NCBI GenBank assembly: GCA_002391195.1
Contig: DGRZ01000050.1
Span: 28,977-92,976 of the forward strand
Direction of reading: 5' to 3'
DNA: 64,000 bases
DNA from: Fibrobacter sp. UBA4375
GTDB lineage: Bacteria; Fibrobacterota; Fibrobacteria; Fibrobacterales; Fibrobacteraceae
Below are positions 50,471 to 59,292 of this stretch, piece by piece. A model generated the notes under the pieces. The model saw nothing but the letters and a program-made list of their open reading frames with translations, did not search any database and was not told the origin of the DNA. The first letter of the stretch is position 1, and every line of letters begins with the position of its first letter. The position numbers and the translations under genes are program-made.

Positions 50471-50677
50471 CTCTCGGCGGAAACTCGCAGGGACTAACAG
50501 TCACAAGAGTTTCCTCCTGCAGAAACGGTTTTTGCCCCAAAAAAGTCTTGACCGCAAAGCACTTGTGAACCAGATCCGTTCTTGTGTTTTTTGACCGAGA
50601 TGTGGGCTTCCCGAGCGAACAGTCGAACAAAGTGAATCTGCGAGCGAGGGAATGTTCACATCGAGGGAGAGATTTGT
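50471..50677. repeat. right copy of direct repeats flanking the RhuM locus
   Basis: CTCTCGGCGGAAAC (50471-50484) and GAGGGAGAGATTTGT (50663-50677) repeat the left sequences at 49268 and 49303 in the same order, though spaced further apart. Between 50450 and 50977 I see only this and REP-like material (about 50694-50925), no gene. Confidence 0.65.
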
Positions 50678-50977
50678 AAAAAAAAGGAGATGCCCGACAA
50701 GAGGATAGGGGATCCTCGCCGGAGCCTGCCCTGAGCCTGTCGAACGGGCGAGGATGACGAGAAGGGTTGCGGGGTCTTAGGGGCAGAGCCCCTAGGAGAG
50801 GGGGTAGGCAAAGACTTGCCCCTGAAAATTGCTGGTATGAAAAGCATGGATCCCGTCGCTGCGCTCCAGGATGACGCTGGTCAAGGTCGGAGGTGCCCGC
50901 TCAAGGCGGGCATGACATGGTGGGGCAAGGCTTTGCCGAGGGGGAGGCTTCCCCCGCCAAGGTAAAGAGAGAAGCCT

Positions 50978-53701
50978 TTACAGAAGGGCATTCAGTTCTT
51001 CGGAGCTGGTGGCTACCTGCTGCTTGTTGTTCCAGATGCGCATGAAGGTCTTGCCGTAGGCCTCGTTCACCACGCGGTTGTCGAGAATCAGGATTTTTCC
51101 GGAATCCGATTCCGTGCGGATGAGGCGGCCAAGGCCCTGGCGCAGTTCCATGTAGGCCTCGGGCACAAAGTAGCTTTTGAAGGTGTTTTCGCCCCGGGAT
51201 TTCATGTCGGCGGAAATGCCCGCCACCAGCGGGTCCGAGGGGTTGGGGAACGGAAGCTTGGTAATGACCAAAAGTTTCAGCGCATCGCCGGGAAAATCTA
51301 CGCCTTCCCAAAGGGTCTGGCAGCCAAGCAGGCAGGCGCCGCGGGACTTGCGGAACATGGACACGAGACCGTCCAGGGAACCATCTACATGCTGGCACAG
51401 CAAAAGCTTGTTCTTGGCAGCAAAGGCAGGAGCCAGCGCCGCCTGGGCCTTTAGCATGGTAGAGACGCTGGTGAACAGCACCAGGGCGTTTTCGTCGGTC
51501 TTGGGCAAGACCTGCAAAAGGGTTTCGTTCAGGGCTTCGCCGAATTCCGCCGTGGAGGGCTTGGGCAGGTATTTCGTCACGATGACGGAGGTGCGGGAGT
51601 TGCGGGCCTGTTCGTCGGGGAACACCTTGAGGAAGGGCCGCTTGCCCGGGCCGTCGCTTGACATGCCCATTTTCTGGACAAAGTAAGAAAGGTCGCCCTG
51701 CACCGCCAAGGTAGCAGAGGTGAACAGCGCAGACTTTATCCAGGGGTAGAATTTTTCCTTCCAGGTGTCGCCGGAATGGAGCGGGTAGGCATGCATCTTG
51801 AGGGTGTGAGGATTGAAGGGTTCTTCCAGGTAGAACACCCAATCATTTCGACCCGCCTTGGTCAAGAATTCGAAATCCGTCATGAAACGGGACAGTTCTT
51901 CCATGGCGCCGCGGGCGTCTTTCACCAGGCCCTTGGTCGCAGGCACTGCCGCAAGGGCGTCGAACAGCTTGTCGGCCTGAGATGCGGCCACCAGAAACTG
52001 GTCCACGAAGGGTTTGGGGTCCGCGTCGTATTCGGCGAGAATCCCGTTTCGGTAGATAAGTCCGGTCTTGTCCGTTTTCAGCTTGCCTATACGCTTGCCG
52101 ATTTTCATGAAGAATCGGTGCAGGCATTTTTCCGTCTCGTTCAGGGCGCCAATCAGTTCTTCACAGGCGGCAAGGAGGGCCGTCTCCTCGGCAGGAATCC
52201 TGCTCTCGATTTCGGCCACGAGTCCGTCTTTGTTGAGCCTGGAAGGCACCAGAGTCTTGACGGTGTTCCTGAAACCAAAGAAGGAGACCAGCCTGCCCTG
52301 GGCCTGGTTGCTCACTTCGGGGAGGCGGTGGGCTTCGTCAAAGACGATGTGTTCGTAGGCGGGGAGCAGGGCAAAATCCAGTTTCAGGTCCGCCATGAAC
52401 AGGGCGTGGTTCACCAACAGCATGTTAGATGTTGCCGCGCGGCGCTTGGCCACCATGGCAGGGCAACGAGAATAATGAGGGCACTTTTCGCCTTCGCAGG
52501 TAGCGGCACTGCTCGAAAGCTTGGACCACAGCACCCGATTGCGGTTGTGGTTGAAAGAGGTGCACTCGTTGATGTCGCCCGTCAAAGTCGTCTCTACCCA
52601 GGGGAGCAGCGCCATAAAAGAATCCCGCTCGTCACTCTGCAAAAGGCCGGCGGAGCATTCCAGCATCTGCTCGAACTTGCGCAGGCAAAGGTAGTTGTCA
52701 CGGCCCTTCAGCATGGAGACCTTCAGTCGGCCATCGAACAGCGGCTCGATCTGCGGGATGTCGTGATTCCACAACTGCTCCTGCAGGGCACGGGTAGCTG
52801 TGCTGATGACCACACGTTCGCCCGCCACCGCCTTGTTGGCGGCGGCCACCAGGTAGGCCATGGACTTTCCGGAGCCCGTAGGAGCTTCTATGACGCAGAG
52901 GCCGCCCTTGTACATGTTGCGTTCGGCGATGGCAGCGTATTCCGCCTGGTTCTTGCGGTAGGTAAATTCCGGAATCTGCTTGGAAAGGAGCCCGCCCTCG
53001 TCAAAAAATTCGGAGACCCGACGGCCCTTTGCAGGAGCCGCAGCGCCCGACTCAGCCGCCACTTCGGGAATCTTGTAGGCCGGCTTGGAACCTGCGGCGA
53101 CACCTTCGGCACCACTCCCGAAAAGAGCCTCCCAATGACTGCCCGCGCCAACGCGCACAAGGGCGTCCATAAGCCAGCTATCCATGGACGAAATCTTTTC
53201 GAAAGCCTTTACGAACAGGTTTCCGCAGGCTTCTGCATCGGGGAGCGCCCTGTGGGCGCGGCTCTGCTCGATTCCGAGGGCCTGCACCAGCGTATCCAGG
53301 CGATGGTTGGGAACGTCCTGGAAGGCAATCCTCGAAAGGGTCAAGGAATCCCAAACGGGGTGATTCTCAAAATCGATTCCGACCTTTGCAAAGGCGCTCT
53401 TGAGAAACCGAGCGTCGAAACTCGCGTTGTGAGCCACGATGGGGCTGTCGCCGATAAAGTTCCGGATTTTTCCGGCCAAAGACGCAAAGTCCTCGGATTC
53501 GTCCAACTCCTTCTGGGTGATTCCCGTAAGGCTCTCGATAAAAGGCCGAAGCTTTACCGTTGCCGGGCGGACCAGGTAATCTACGGATTCTGTCGCCTTG
53601 CCGTTTTCAAAACGCACCAGGGCGACTTCGATGATTTCGTCCTTGTCAAATTCAAGGCCCGTAGTTTCCAAATCGATGGCAATAAAAGTAGGAATGTTCA
53701 T
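50978..53701 (-). CDS. DnaQ-type exonuclease fused to DinG-like helicase
   Basis: 907 residues. Residues 1-~170 are a 3'-5' exonuclease of the DnaQ type: AIDLETTGLE (ExoI), HNASFDARF (ExoII) and HRALPDA (ExoIII) are all present. From ~240 a DinG/XPD-type superfamily 2 helicase follows: IEAPTGSGKSMAYLVAA (Walker A), VFDEAHRLPE (DEAH), and the late motif RQGLGRLIRTESD. A Cys cluster (CEGEKCPHYSRCP, plus upstream Cys) fits the iron-sulfur domain of XPD/DinG helicases. This fusion is typical of Bacillota DinG; it would process damaged DNA or R-loops. It ends a minus-strand run that begins at the 62.7-kb gene. Confidence 0.93.
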   Translation of the reverse strand: MNIPTFIAIDLETTGLEFDKDEIIEVALVRFENGKATESVDYLVRPATVKLRPFIESLTGITQKELDESEDFASLAGKIRNFIGDSPIVAHNASFDARFLKSAFAKVGIDFENHPVWDSLTLSRIAFQDVPNHRLDTLVQALGIEQSRAHRALPDAEACGNLFVKAFEKISSMDSWLMDALVRVGAGSHWEALFGSGAEGVAAGSKPAYKIPEVAAESGAAAPAKGRRVSEFFDEGGLLSKQIPEFTYRKNQAEYAAIAERNMYKGGLCVIEAPTGSGKSMAYLVAAANKAVAGERVVISTATRALQEQLWNHDIPQIEPLFDGRLKVSMLKGRDNYLCLRKFEQMLECSAGLLQSDERDSFMALLPWVETTLTGDINECTSFNHNRNRVLWSKLSSSAATCEGEKCPHYSRCPAMVAKRRAATSNMLLVNHALFMADLKLDFALLPAYEHIVFDEAHRLPEVSNQAQGRLVSFFGFRNTVKTLVPSRLNKDGLVAEIESRIPAEETALLAACEELIGALNETEKCLHRFFMKIGKRIGKLKTDKTGLIYRNGILAEYDADPKPFVDQFLVAASQADKLFDALAAVPATKGLVKDARGAMEELSRFMTDFEFLTKAGRNDWVFYLEEPFNPHTLKMHAYPLHSGDTWKEKFYPWIKSALFTSATLAVQGDLSYFVQKMGMSSDGPGKRPFLKVFPDEQARNSRTSVIVTKYLPKPSTAEFGEALNETLLQVLPKTDENALVLFTSVSTMLKAQAALAPAFAAKNKLLLCQHVDGSLDGLVSMFRKSRGACLLGCQTLWEGVDFPGDALKLLVITKLPFPNPSDPLVAGISADMKSRGENTFKSYFVPEAYMELRQGLGRLIRTESDSGKILILDNRVVNEAYGKTFMRIWNNKQQVATSSEELNALL

Positions 53702-53708
53702 GAGAATC

Positions 53709-55517
53709 TCACTTTTTCGACAATGTCGGCAAATTGGGAATCAGCTTGTTCAAGTCGTTTTCGCCCTTGGATATCTTGAGCGTGTCGTTTGGCGCGCGCC
53801 AGGGCTTGCCGAAAGAGAAAGGCGAAAGCGCGCCCGCATCGGGCGTGTCGCGGCCTTCTTTGGGGTAGTAATATTCGATAAAGAAAGCGCCTTCTTCCAA
53901 ATCCGGGAAGGTAAAGTTACCTGCGGCGTCGCACTTCGCGATTTGCGCCGCCTTGGTCTCTATGGAGGTGAGCCGCACCGCCACCTGGTCGTTTCCGCCA
54001 GGGACCGCACCCTTGAGAGACGCGAGCTTCAGCTTGGACACCGCCTCTACGCGGGTCAGGCGCTTGTACTTGAGGGTTACAACCGTATCGCGCACGCCGT
54101 TGCTGTCGGCGGCCGCAAGGGTGGTGTCGTTATAGCCCTGCAAAACTTCGATAGCCACGTCGGTAGGCCATTCCTCGTCGCGCTTTGCAAGCAGGCGGAC
54201 AGGATCCAGGGCCACCACGTTCAACTGCACCGTATCCTTGTTGATGGCGGTGTAGAACGTCTGGGCCAGGGAATCGCCAAAGGGCTTGTCGTAAGAAATA
54301 ATCAGCGAGTCGTGAGGGAACACCGCCTTGGTCCTGGACGTAAACTTTGCCGCTACGACGCTTGGAGCGAGGGTATCCTTCGCCATCTCCTGCCATTCCC
54401 ATTCCACATAGTTGCGAAGCGTGTCCAGAGGGCGGAACAGGGAATCCTTCGCACTGTTGCAGACAAACTTGTAAACCGTTTCTTTCTTGGGCTTTTCGTT
54501 AAAGTAGAACTGCGGTTTTCTGGAAGAAGCCCCCAAGTAAACCTTGGAGGGGTACAGCTTCTTGCCGTCGGTATTGGAAGTGATGGAACAGTTGGCGGTA
54601 TCCGTAAAGGCGGAATCGAAATAGACGGGCCGGGTGAAGGTGGCCTCCAGCACGTTTGCAAAGGGCTGGGTGACCGACTCCAGCTCCAGACGGCTCGTGT
54701 CCTGGTCTCCCAGAGGAATCCAGAGGGTGTTCGCCGAGGCTTCCGTCAAGACCAGGTCCTGAATCCAGAAGCCTACCAGTTCCGCCGACGGTTCGATTTT
54801 CTGGTTCCCGTTGGCGTCCAAGAATGCCGCTACGCGGTAACGGCCGGGCTTGAGGCCCGTCAGCTCGAAGTTTCCGGCGCTGTCCGCCAGAGTGGCAAAG
54901 AGGGGCGGCTCCTTCGCGAGCATGGGGAGCGAGTCCAGCTGTTTCGTGGTGGAGTCCCTGAACTTCTGCAGGTAGCGGATTCCTTCGCGCTCCGTGCCCA
55001 TCAAGAAAAGCCCGATACTCGGGTAGAGCTTCTTTTTCATCATGGAATCGTTCACCATGATACGACCGGAGAGTTTCAGCGAATCGATGTGGGCGCCCGT
55101 AGAGAACACCACCTGGAAAGGCTTCGCCAGGGAATTCCCTCGCAAATCCTTGATGCCCCCCGCAAAGGTCACCGTATAGGTAGTGCCCGTATCCAAAAGC
55201 CCGCGGGACGTGAGTTCCAGAGTCTTGCCGCTGACCTCGAAACGCATCTTCTTTTCGATAGGCGGCGAGATGGACACGGCGTTTCTCGGAATGCTCGGGT
55301 TAATCCATTCGTCGAATTCCAGCTTGATGTAAAGTTCGTTGGGGTGGTTCGTCGTGCCAGGAGCCGGGTAAACCGCTGCAATTCTCGGCGGGAGCTTGTC
55401 TTCGGGCCCACCGCCGGGCGCCACCTGGGTGGCACAGGACACAAGGGACACGCCCATAACCGCACAGGCAATGGCCAGCGCAAGCATCCAAGAATATGTC
55501 CCGACAAACCTTTTCAT
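53709..55517 (-). CDS. lipoprotein with Ig-like (SbsA/Big_5-type) domains
   Basis: 602 residues. The lipoprotein signal (ALAIACAVMGVSLVSC) is followed by VAPGGGPEDKLPPRIAAVYPAPGTTNHPNELYIKLEFDEWI, the start of an Ig-like domain of the type seen in many Bacteroidota lipoproteins. A second beta-rich region with ATLADSAGNFELTGLKPGRYRVAAFLDANGNQKI follows, and several more Ig-like or beta-sandwich stretches complete the protein. No catalytic motif is present. It lies 7 bp downstream of the signal peptidase gene and 7 bp upstream of the exonuclease-helicase gene, so co-transcription is likely. Family common, function unknown. Confidence 0.85.
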   Translation of the reverse strand: MKRFVGTYSWMLALAIACAVMGVSLVSCATQVAPGGGPEDKLPPRIAAVYPAPGTTNHPNELYIKLEFDEWINPSIPRNAVSISPPIEKKMRFEVSGKTLELTSRGLLDTGTTYTVTFAGGIKDLRGNSLAKPFQVVFSTGAHIDSLKLSGRIMVNDSMMKKKLYPSIGLFLMGTEREGIRYLQKFRDSTTKQLDSLPMLAKEPPLFATLADSAGNFELTGLKPGRYRVAAFLDANGNQKIEPSAELVGFWIQDLVLTEASANTLWIPLGDQDTSRLELESVTQPFANVLEATFTRPVYFDSAFTDTANCSITSNTDGKKLYPSKVYLGASSRKPQFYFNEKPKKETVYKFVCNSAKDSLFRPLDTLRNYVEWEWQEMAKDTLAPSVVAAKFTSRTKAVFPHDSLIISYDKPFGDSLAQTFYTAINKDTVQLNVVALDPVRLLAKRDEEWPTDVAIEVLQGYNDTTLAAADSNGVRDTVVTLKYKRLTRVEAVSKLKLASLKGAVPGGNDQVAVRLTSIETKAAQIAKCDAAGNFTFPDLEEGAFFIEYYYPKEGRDTPDAGALSPFSFGKPWRAPNDTLKISKGENDLNKLIPNLPTLSKK

Positions 55518-55524
55518 CTCAAAA

Positions 55525-56922
55525 TCAAATCAGGGGTATCACCTTGCCGATACGGCTCCAGCGGATACAGAAGGGAATGCGCCACCAGGTAAAGGGATTG
55601 CCCAGGGCGAATTTCTGGTCTTCGTTTTCGAAGGAGAAATAAATCACGAAAGCCTTGGCACGAACATTCCGGAGCGACACAAAACCCCAGTAGCGGCTGT
55701 CGGCGGAATTGTCCCGGTTGTCGCCCATCATAAAGAACTGGGGCGTCTTGACGGTATAGCTTTCGATGGGATTTCCGTCTACCAGCAGGCGGCGGTGAAT
55801 CGAAAGCTGCGGAGCTGGGGCAGACAGGGTGTCTCCGGCAATGCCTTCTACCGTAGAAGCTCCGTCCTGGGGAGCGTCCACTTCCAGGGTTTCTACCACG
55901 CCGGCGGTATCTTCGGCGGTGCGGTTCTCAAGGGCCACGTTTCCTTCCAAGTCGCGAAGCACCGACGCGTCAAACCCGATGTAGCTCACCTGGCGGGTCA
56001 TGCCACCCTTGGCGTGGGGGTCCAGCATGGGCAAGAACCCGATTCTCGAAAGTTCCTTGAAATAGGCAAAACTCATGGCTCCGTAAATCGTGTCGCCCTG
56101 CACCAGATGATGCTGCAACACGGTGCGATTGTAACGCAACATGTCGTTTATCAAGAGGCTGCGATCGTTTTCTACCGGAATAAAGAAATTCTTGAATTCG
56201 TAGTTGTTGTTTTCTACACTGTCCTGCCAGAGTGAAATGTCCAGCTCCACACGGCTGTCGGGATTTTCTTGCAGAATCAGGGAACGGAGCCACCAGAGTT
56301 TTTCCAGCGGCAAGGAATCCACGTAGAACACGTCGCCTACCGACGGCACCACGAAGGTTTCCCGCTCATCCTTGGGAGACTTGGTCCGGAAGGTAGAAGT
56401 GTACTTGCCGTGACCCGGGAGCGTGTCTTGCCGGACGCCGTTCAGGTAAAGTACACCTTCGTGCACCGCCAGGGTGTCTCCGCTTACGCCCACGCAGCGC
56501 TTGATGTAATCCTTGGGACCGTCCGCATAGTGGACCAGGTGGGGCTGGCCCTCTTCAGGTTCGTGATCCCAGTAGAAGTTGCCGAACATGAGGGCGTTAA
56601 ACAGATGGGTGTAACGCCCGGGATTGTTGTCGGGGTATTCGGGCTCGCCCGGGTAACGGAAAATCACCACGTCGCCTTTCTTGGGCAGGGTATATCCCGG
56701 GAAGTGCTGGTTGCTAAAGGGAATGGGCGAACCGTAGGTGAACTTGAGGCCCAGCAGAAAATCTCCGGTGCGCAGGGAATCTTCCATAGAACCGCTGGGA
56801 ATTTGGAAAGCCTGAATCACGTACTGGATTACAATCAGCGCAAGCACTACCGGGACTATAATTTCCCGGGTGAGGCCCTTCAAAAACTTTTTCGGCGAAA
56901 ACTGTTTCGGTGTATTGTCCAT
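55525..56922 (-). CDS. lepB: signal peptidase I
   Basis: About 465 residues from the ATG at 56922. A GTG at 56943 (overlapping the previous stop as TAGTG) would add seven residues and could be used for coupling. A transmembrane helix (VPVVLALIVIQYVIQAFQ) is followed by IPSGSMEDSL with the Ser nucleophile and DYIKRCVGVSGD with the catalytic Lys. The C-terminal FMMGDNRDNSADSRYWGFV box completes the family. The length exceeds that of E. coli LepB, as in Bacteroidota-type large signal peptidases, with an inserted ~180 residues. It removes signal peptides from exported proteins. Confidence 0.95.
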   Translation of the reverse strand: MDNTPKQFSPKKFLKGLTREIIVPVVLALIVIQYVIQAFQIPSGSMEDSLRTGDFLLGLKFTYGSPIPFSNQHFPGYTLPKKGDVVIFRYPGEPEYPDNNPGRYTHLFNALMFGNFYWDHEPEEGQPHLVHYADGPKDYIKRCVGVSGDTLAVHEGVLYLNGVRQDTLPGHGKYTSTFRTKSPKDERETFVVPSVGDVFYVDSLPLEKLWWLRSLILQENPDSRVELDISLWQDSVENNNYEFKNFFIPVENDRSLLINDMLRYNRTVLQHHLVQGDTIYGAMSFAYFKELSRIGFLPMLDPHAKGGMTRQVSYIGFDASVLRDLEGNVALENRTAEDTAGVVETLEVDAPQDGASTVEGIAGDTLSAPAPQLSIHRRLLVDGNPIESYTVKTPQFFMMGDNRDNSADSRYWGFVSLRNVRAKAFVIYFSFENEDQKFALGNPFTWWRIPFCIRWSRIGKVIPLI

Positions 56923-56942
56923 ATAATTCTCGACAGGAGGCA

Positions 56943-57710
56943 CTAGAGGCTGCGGACCCTCCTCACAAAATTCCTGCTCACCAGCAGTTGGGTGCGTTCC
57001 TTGTCCCGCAAGATGACGTTCAGGCGGCTCATGTCCGACTTGCGGATTTCGGCGATGTAGTCGATGGCCACCAGGTGGGCCCGGTGAATCCGCACGAACT
57101 GGGCGGGGTCCAACTTCTTTTCCAAATCCACCAGCGGAGTGTCAATGACATACTGGTTGGTGGGGGTATAGACCGTAGTGTATTTTTCTTCGCTGTGGAA
57201 ACGGATAATTTCATCGACGTTCACCAGCAAAATCCTGTCGCCGATTTTCACCTGCAAGCGCTGCAGGTAATTGTTTGCCGAACCCATCATCTGCCTGAAG
57301 GCATCCCAGGAGAAGTTTTCGGGAAGCTGGTTTTCGCTGGCCGTCTGGGCAAGGCGTTTCCGCAGTTTCTCGACGGTCTTTTCTAGCCGGGAGGCCTCTA
57401 CGGGTTTCAGCAGGTAATCCACCGTATTCTCTTCGTAGGCCCGCAGGGCAAAATTGTCGTAGGCCGTGGTGAACACGATCAGGGGCATGTCCTCTTCCAG
57501 GGATTTCAAGGCCTGGAATGCATCCATGTCCGTAAGCTGGATATCCAGGAACACCACGTCGGGCAAAAGTTCCTCGATTTTTTCGATGGCCTCGGCGCCA
57601 GACGACGCCTCTCCCGCAATCTCGATTTCTGAAGCGTATGGCTCCAGCAGGGAACGCATGCGCACGCGGGCCAGCGGTTCGTCATCTACAATCAGGGCCT
57701 TGCACTGCAT
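56943..57710 (-). CDS. LytTR-family response regulator
   Basis: 255 residues. The receiver domain (1-~125) shows ALIVDDEPLARVRM (acidic pocket), VVFLDIQLTDMD with the phosphoacceptor Asp, VFTTAYD and VDYLLKPVE (the Lys). The C-terminal ~100 residues are a LytTR DNA-binding domain (GDRILLVNVDEIIRFHSEEKYTTVYT, FVRIHRAHLVAIDYI). No histidine kinase gene is adjacent; the family typically partners with membrane kinases of the LytS/YehU type. It overlaps the previous gene by 1 bp (TGATG). Targets cannot be read. Confidence 0.94.
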   Translation of the reverse strand: MQCKALIVDDEPLARVRMRSLLEPYASEIEIAGEASSGAEAIEKIEELLPDVVFLDIQLTDMDAFQALKSLEEDMPLIVFTTAYDNFALRAYEENTVDYLLKPVEASRLEKTVEKLRKRLAQTASENQLPENFSWDAFRQMMGSANNYLQRLQVKIGDRILLVNVDEIIRFHSEEKYTTVYTPTNQYVIDTPLVDLEKKLDPAQFVRIHRAHLVAIDYIAEIRKSDMSRLNVILRDKERTQLLVSRNFVRRVRSL

Positions 57711-58255
57711 CAGTTTTCTCCTTGAACGCGGGAGGTGTCGGCGACTTTAGGCGTATCGGTTTCTTTGGTCAGGGCGGTGTCGGCAATTTTGGATGTATCG
57801 GCGCCGGCCGTTTTCCGCAGGGGGTTGATATAAATGCGGATTAGTTCCGCCTTGAATCCGTCCTGGTCTTTATAGACCGTACCCGCTCCCGTGAGCAACG
57901 CCAGAGAGCCGTAGGAGCCCTGCTGGAAACGGTAACGGACTTTCCCTTCGGAAAGTTCCATGGACAGCTTGTCGCCATCAAAAATGAAACGGCCCGAAAG
58001 GGTGTCCGTCTCCACGGAATCGGGTGTAGAGCCCCTGACGATATTCTGGATGAACACGACGGAGCTGTCCTCTTTCAGTTCCGCCTTGACTACCTTGCCC
58101 TTGCAGTTGTCACAAGGGAGCCTGCCGGAATAAAAACCGACAACCCCTTCGGGGACTTCAATCTTTTTCAGGGGCGGCAGCGGGGCCTGTTCTTCTTTGG
58201 AACAGCCCAAAAGCATAAACAGCCCTAACAGGAGAATCCAGCTAGAAATCTTCAT
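57710..58255 (-). CDS. NlpE-like lipoprotein
   Basis: 181 residues with a lipoprotein signal (ILLLGLFMLLGC). VGFYSGRLPCDNCKGKVVKAELKEDSSV matches the N-terminal NlpE domain, including the CxxC that serves as a redox or copper-sensing site in E. coli NlpE. The C-terminal ~40 residues are Asp/Thr/Lys-rich low complexity (DTSKIADTALTKETDTP). In E. coli NlpE signals surface or envelope stress; here the gene lies in front of the LytTR regulator, so a role in the same response is possible but not shown. Confidence 0.85.
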   Translation of the reverse strand: MKISSWILLLGLFMLLGCSKEEQAPLPPLKKIEVPEGVVGFYSGRLPCDNCKGKVVKAELKEDSSVVFIQNIVRGSTPDSVETDTLSGRFIFDGDKLSMELSEGKVRYRFQQGSYGSLALLTGAGTVYKDQDGFKAELIRIYINPLRKTAGADTSKIADTALTKETDTPKVADTSRVQGEN

Positions 58256-58283
58256 GGGCTAAAATCTAAAAATTTTACGGGAT

Positions 58284-59198
58284 TTATTTTGCGGAACGGG
58301 CAACTCGGAAGCCCAAAGTATGGCCCTTGTACAGCGGGGCCTTCTTGTCGCGCTCGCTAGAAGCCATGGCCGAGGCCTTGTCGCTCCAGCCGCCACCTCG
58401 CACCACACGGTTCGTGCCGGAATCTGCCCCCGTGGGGTCAGTCTTGTCCTTGTTTTCGTAGGTGCCATACCAGTCGTTCACCCATTCGGCCACGTTACCG
58501 CCCATGTCGAAGAGGCCGTATTCGTTGGGAGTGTACATTCCTACCGCCACGGGGCCTTTACTTTGTGCGTAATAGGCGTAATTCTTTGCCTCATCCGTAC
58601 CCCAATAATAGGTGGTAGTCGTGCCACCGCGGGCCGCCACTTCCCATTCGTTTTCGGTAGGCAGGCGAACAGCTCCCTTAGCGGCGTAATCGATGGTCAA
58701 ATCCTTCAGGTAAGATTCGTCACCTACGGATGTGTAAATGTAGGCGGTGTCACGACCCAGCAGTTTGGAGTAGGCGTTGCAGAAAAGCACCGCCTCGTAC
58801 CAGTTCACGTTTTCTACCGGAAAATCTTCACCTTCGTTTGCCTGCTGGGGAACACCTCCCATGACCTTAGAATAAGCATCACGGGTCACTTCGGTGGTGG
58901 TAATTTCAAAGCTGGAGATGGAATAGGTGGCCGTACCACGGGTAACGTCCGTGGCCGGAATTTCGGCCCATTCCACAAGGGCTGCCCAGGCGGAATCTTC
59001 TACCGCACTGTCGGAGGATTCGGGAGCGACTGAACCCGAAGAGCCGTTGCTGCCCGAAGACTTAACCGTGCCAGCGTCCTCGTCGGGGAACTGGGGGGGG
59101 AAAGTCTCTTCGCCACCGCTTGCCGAACAGGCCGTCAGGAACGCGGCCATCAAAAAAGCGAATGTCGCCTCAAAGACAAAATTTGTTACTAATCTCAT
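58284..59198 (-). CDS. lipoprotein with SUMF1/FGE-type domain
   Basis: 304 residues. The lipoprotein signal (AFLMAAFLTACSAS) precedes a Ser/Glu-rich linker, then a ~220-residue formylglycine-generating enzyme-type domain: ITTTEVTRDAYSKVMGG, PVENVNWYEAVLFCNAYSKLLGRDTAY, VRLPTENEWEVAARGG, NEYGLFDMGGNVAEWVNDWYG and RVVRGGGWSDKASAMASSERDK. The domain often acts as a binding or structural fold rather than as a true FGE; the key Cys pair of active FGE is not evident here. Related surface lipoproteins are common in Fibrobacter and other gut bacteria. The role is unknown. Confidence 0.87.
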   Translation of the reverse strand: MRLVTNFVFEATFAFLMAAFLTACSASGGEETFPPQFPDEDAGTVKSSGSNGSSGSVAPESSDSAVEDSAWAALVEWAEIPATDVTRGTATYSISSFEITTTEVTRDAYSKVMGGVPQQANEGEDFPVENVNWYEAVLFCNAYSKLLGRDTAYIYTSVGDESYLKDLTIDYAAKGAVRLPTENEWEVAARGGTTTTYYWGTDEAKNYAYYAQSKGPVAVGMYTPNEYGLFDMGGNVAEWVNDWYGTYENKDKTDPTGADSGTNRVVRGGGWSDKASAMASSERDKKAPLYKGHTLGFRVARSAK

Positions 59199-59204
59199 AA
59201 TCCT

Positions 59205-59284
59205 AACCTCAGACCTTCAATCCTAAAACCTAACCACTAACGGGCTACGCCCTACGGACCTTCAGTCCTAACCACTAACCACTT
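59205..59284. repeat. heptanucleotide repeat in the gap before the T9SS cargo gene
   Basis: CTAACCT, TAAAACC, TAACCAC, CTAACCA-type 7-mers interrupted by GGGCTACGCCCTACGG. It is the CCTA side of the same repeat superfamily. Confidence 0.7.
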
Positions 59285-59292
59285 TCAACGTG

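Noticed and set aside
53598..55592. A 664-codon open frame antisense to the Ig-like lipoprotein.
   Set aside because: It has Arg/Gln/His-rich shadow composition and no signal or domain, while the minus-strand gene has a clear lipobox and domains.
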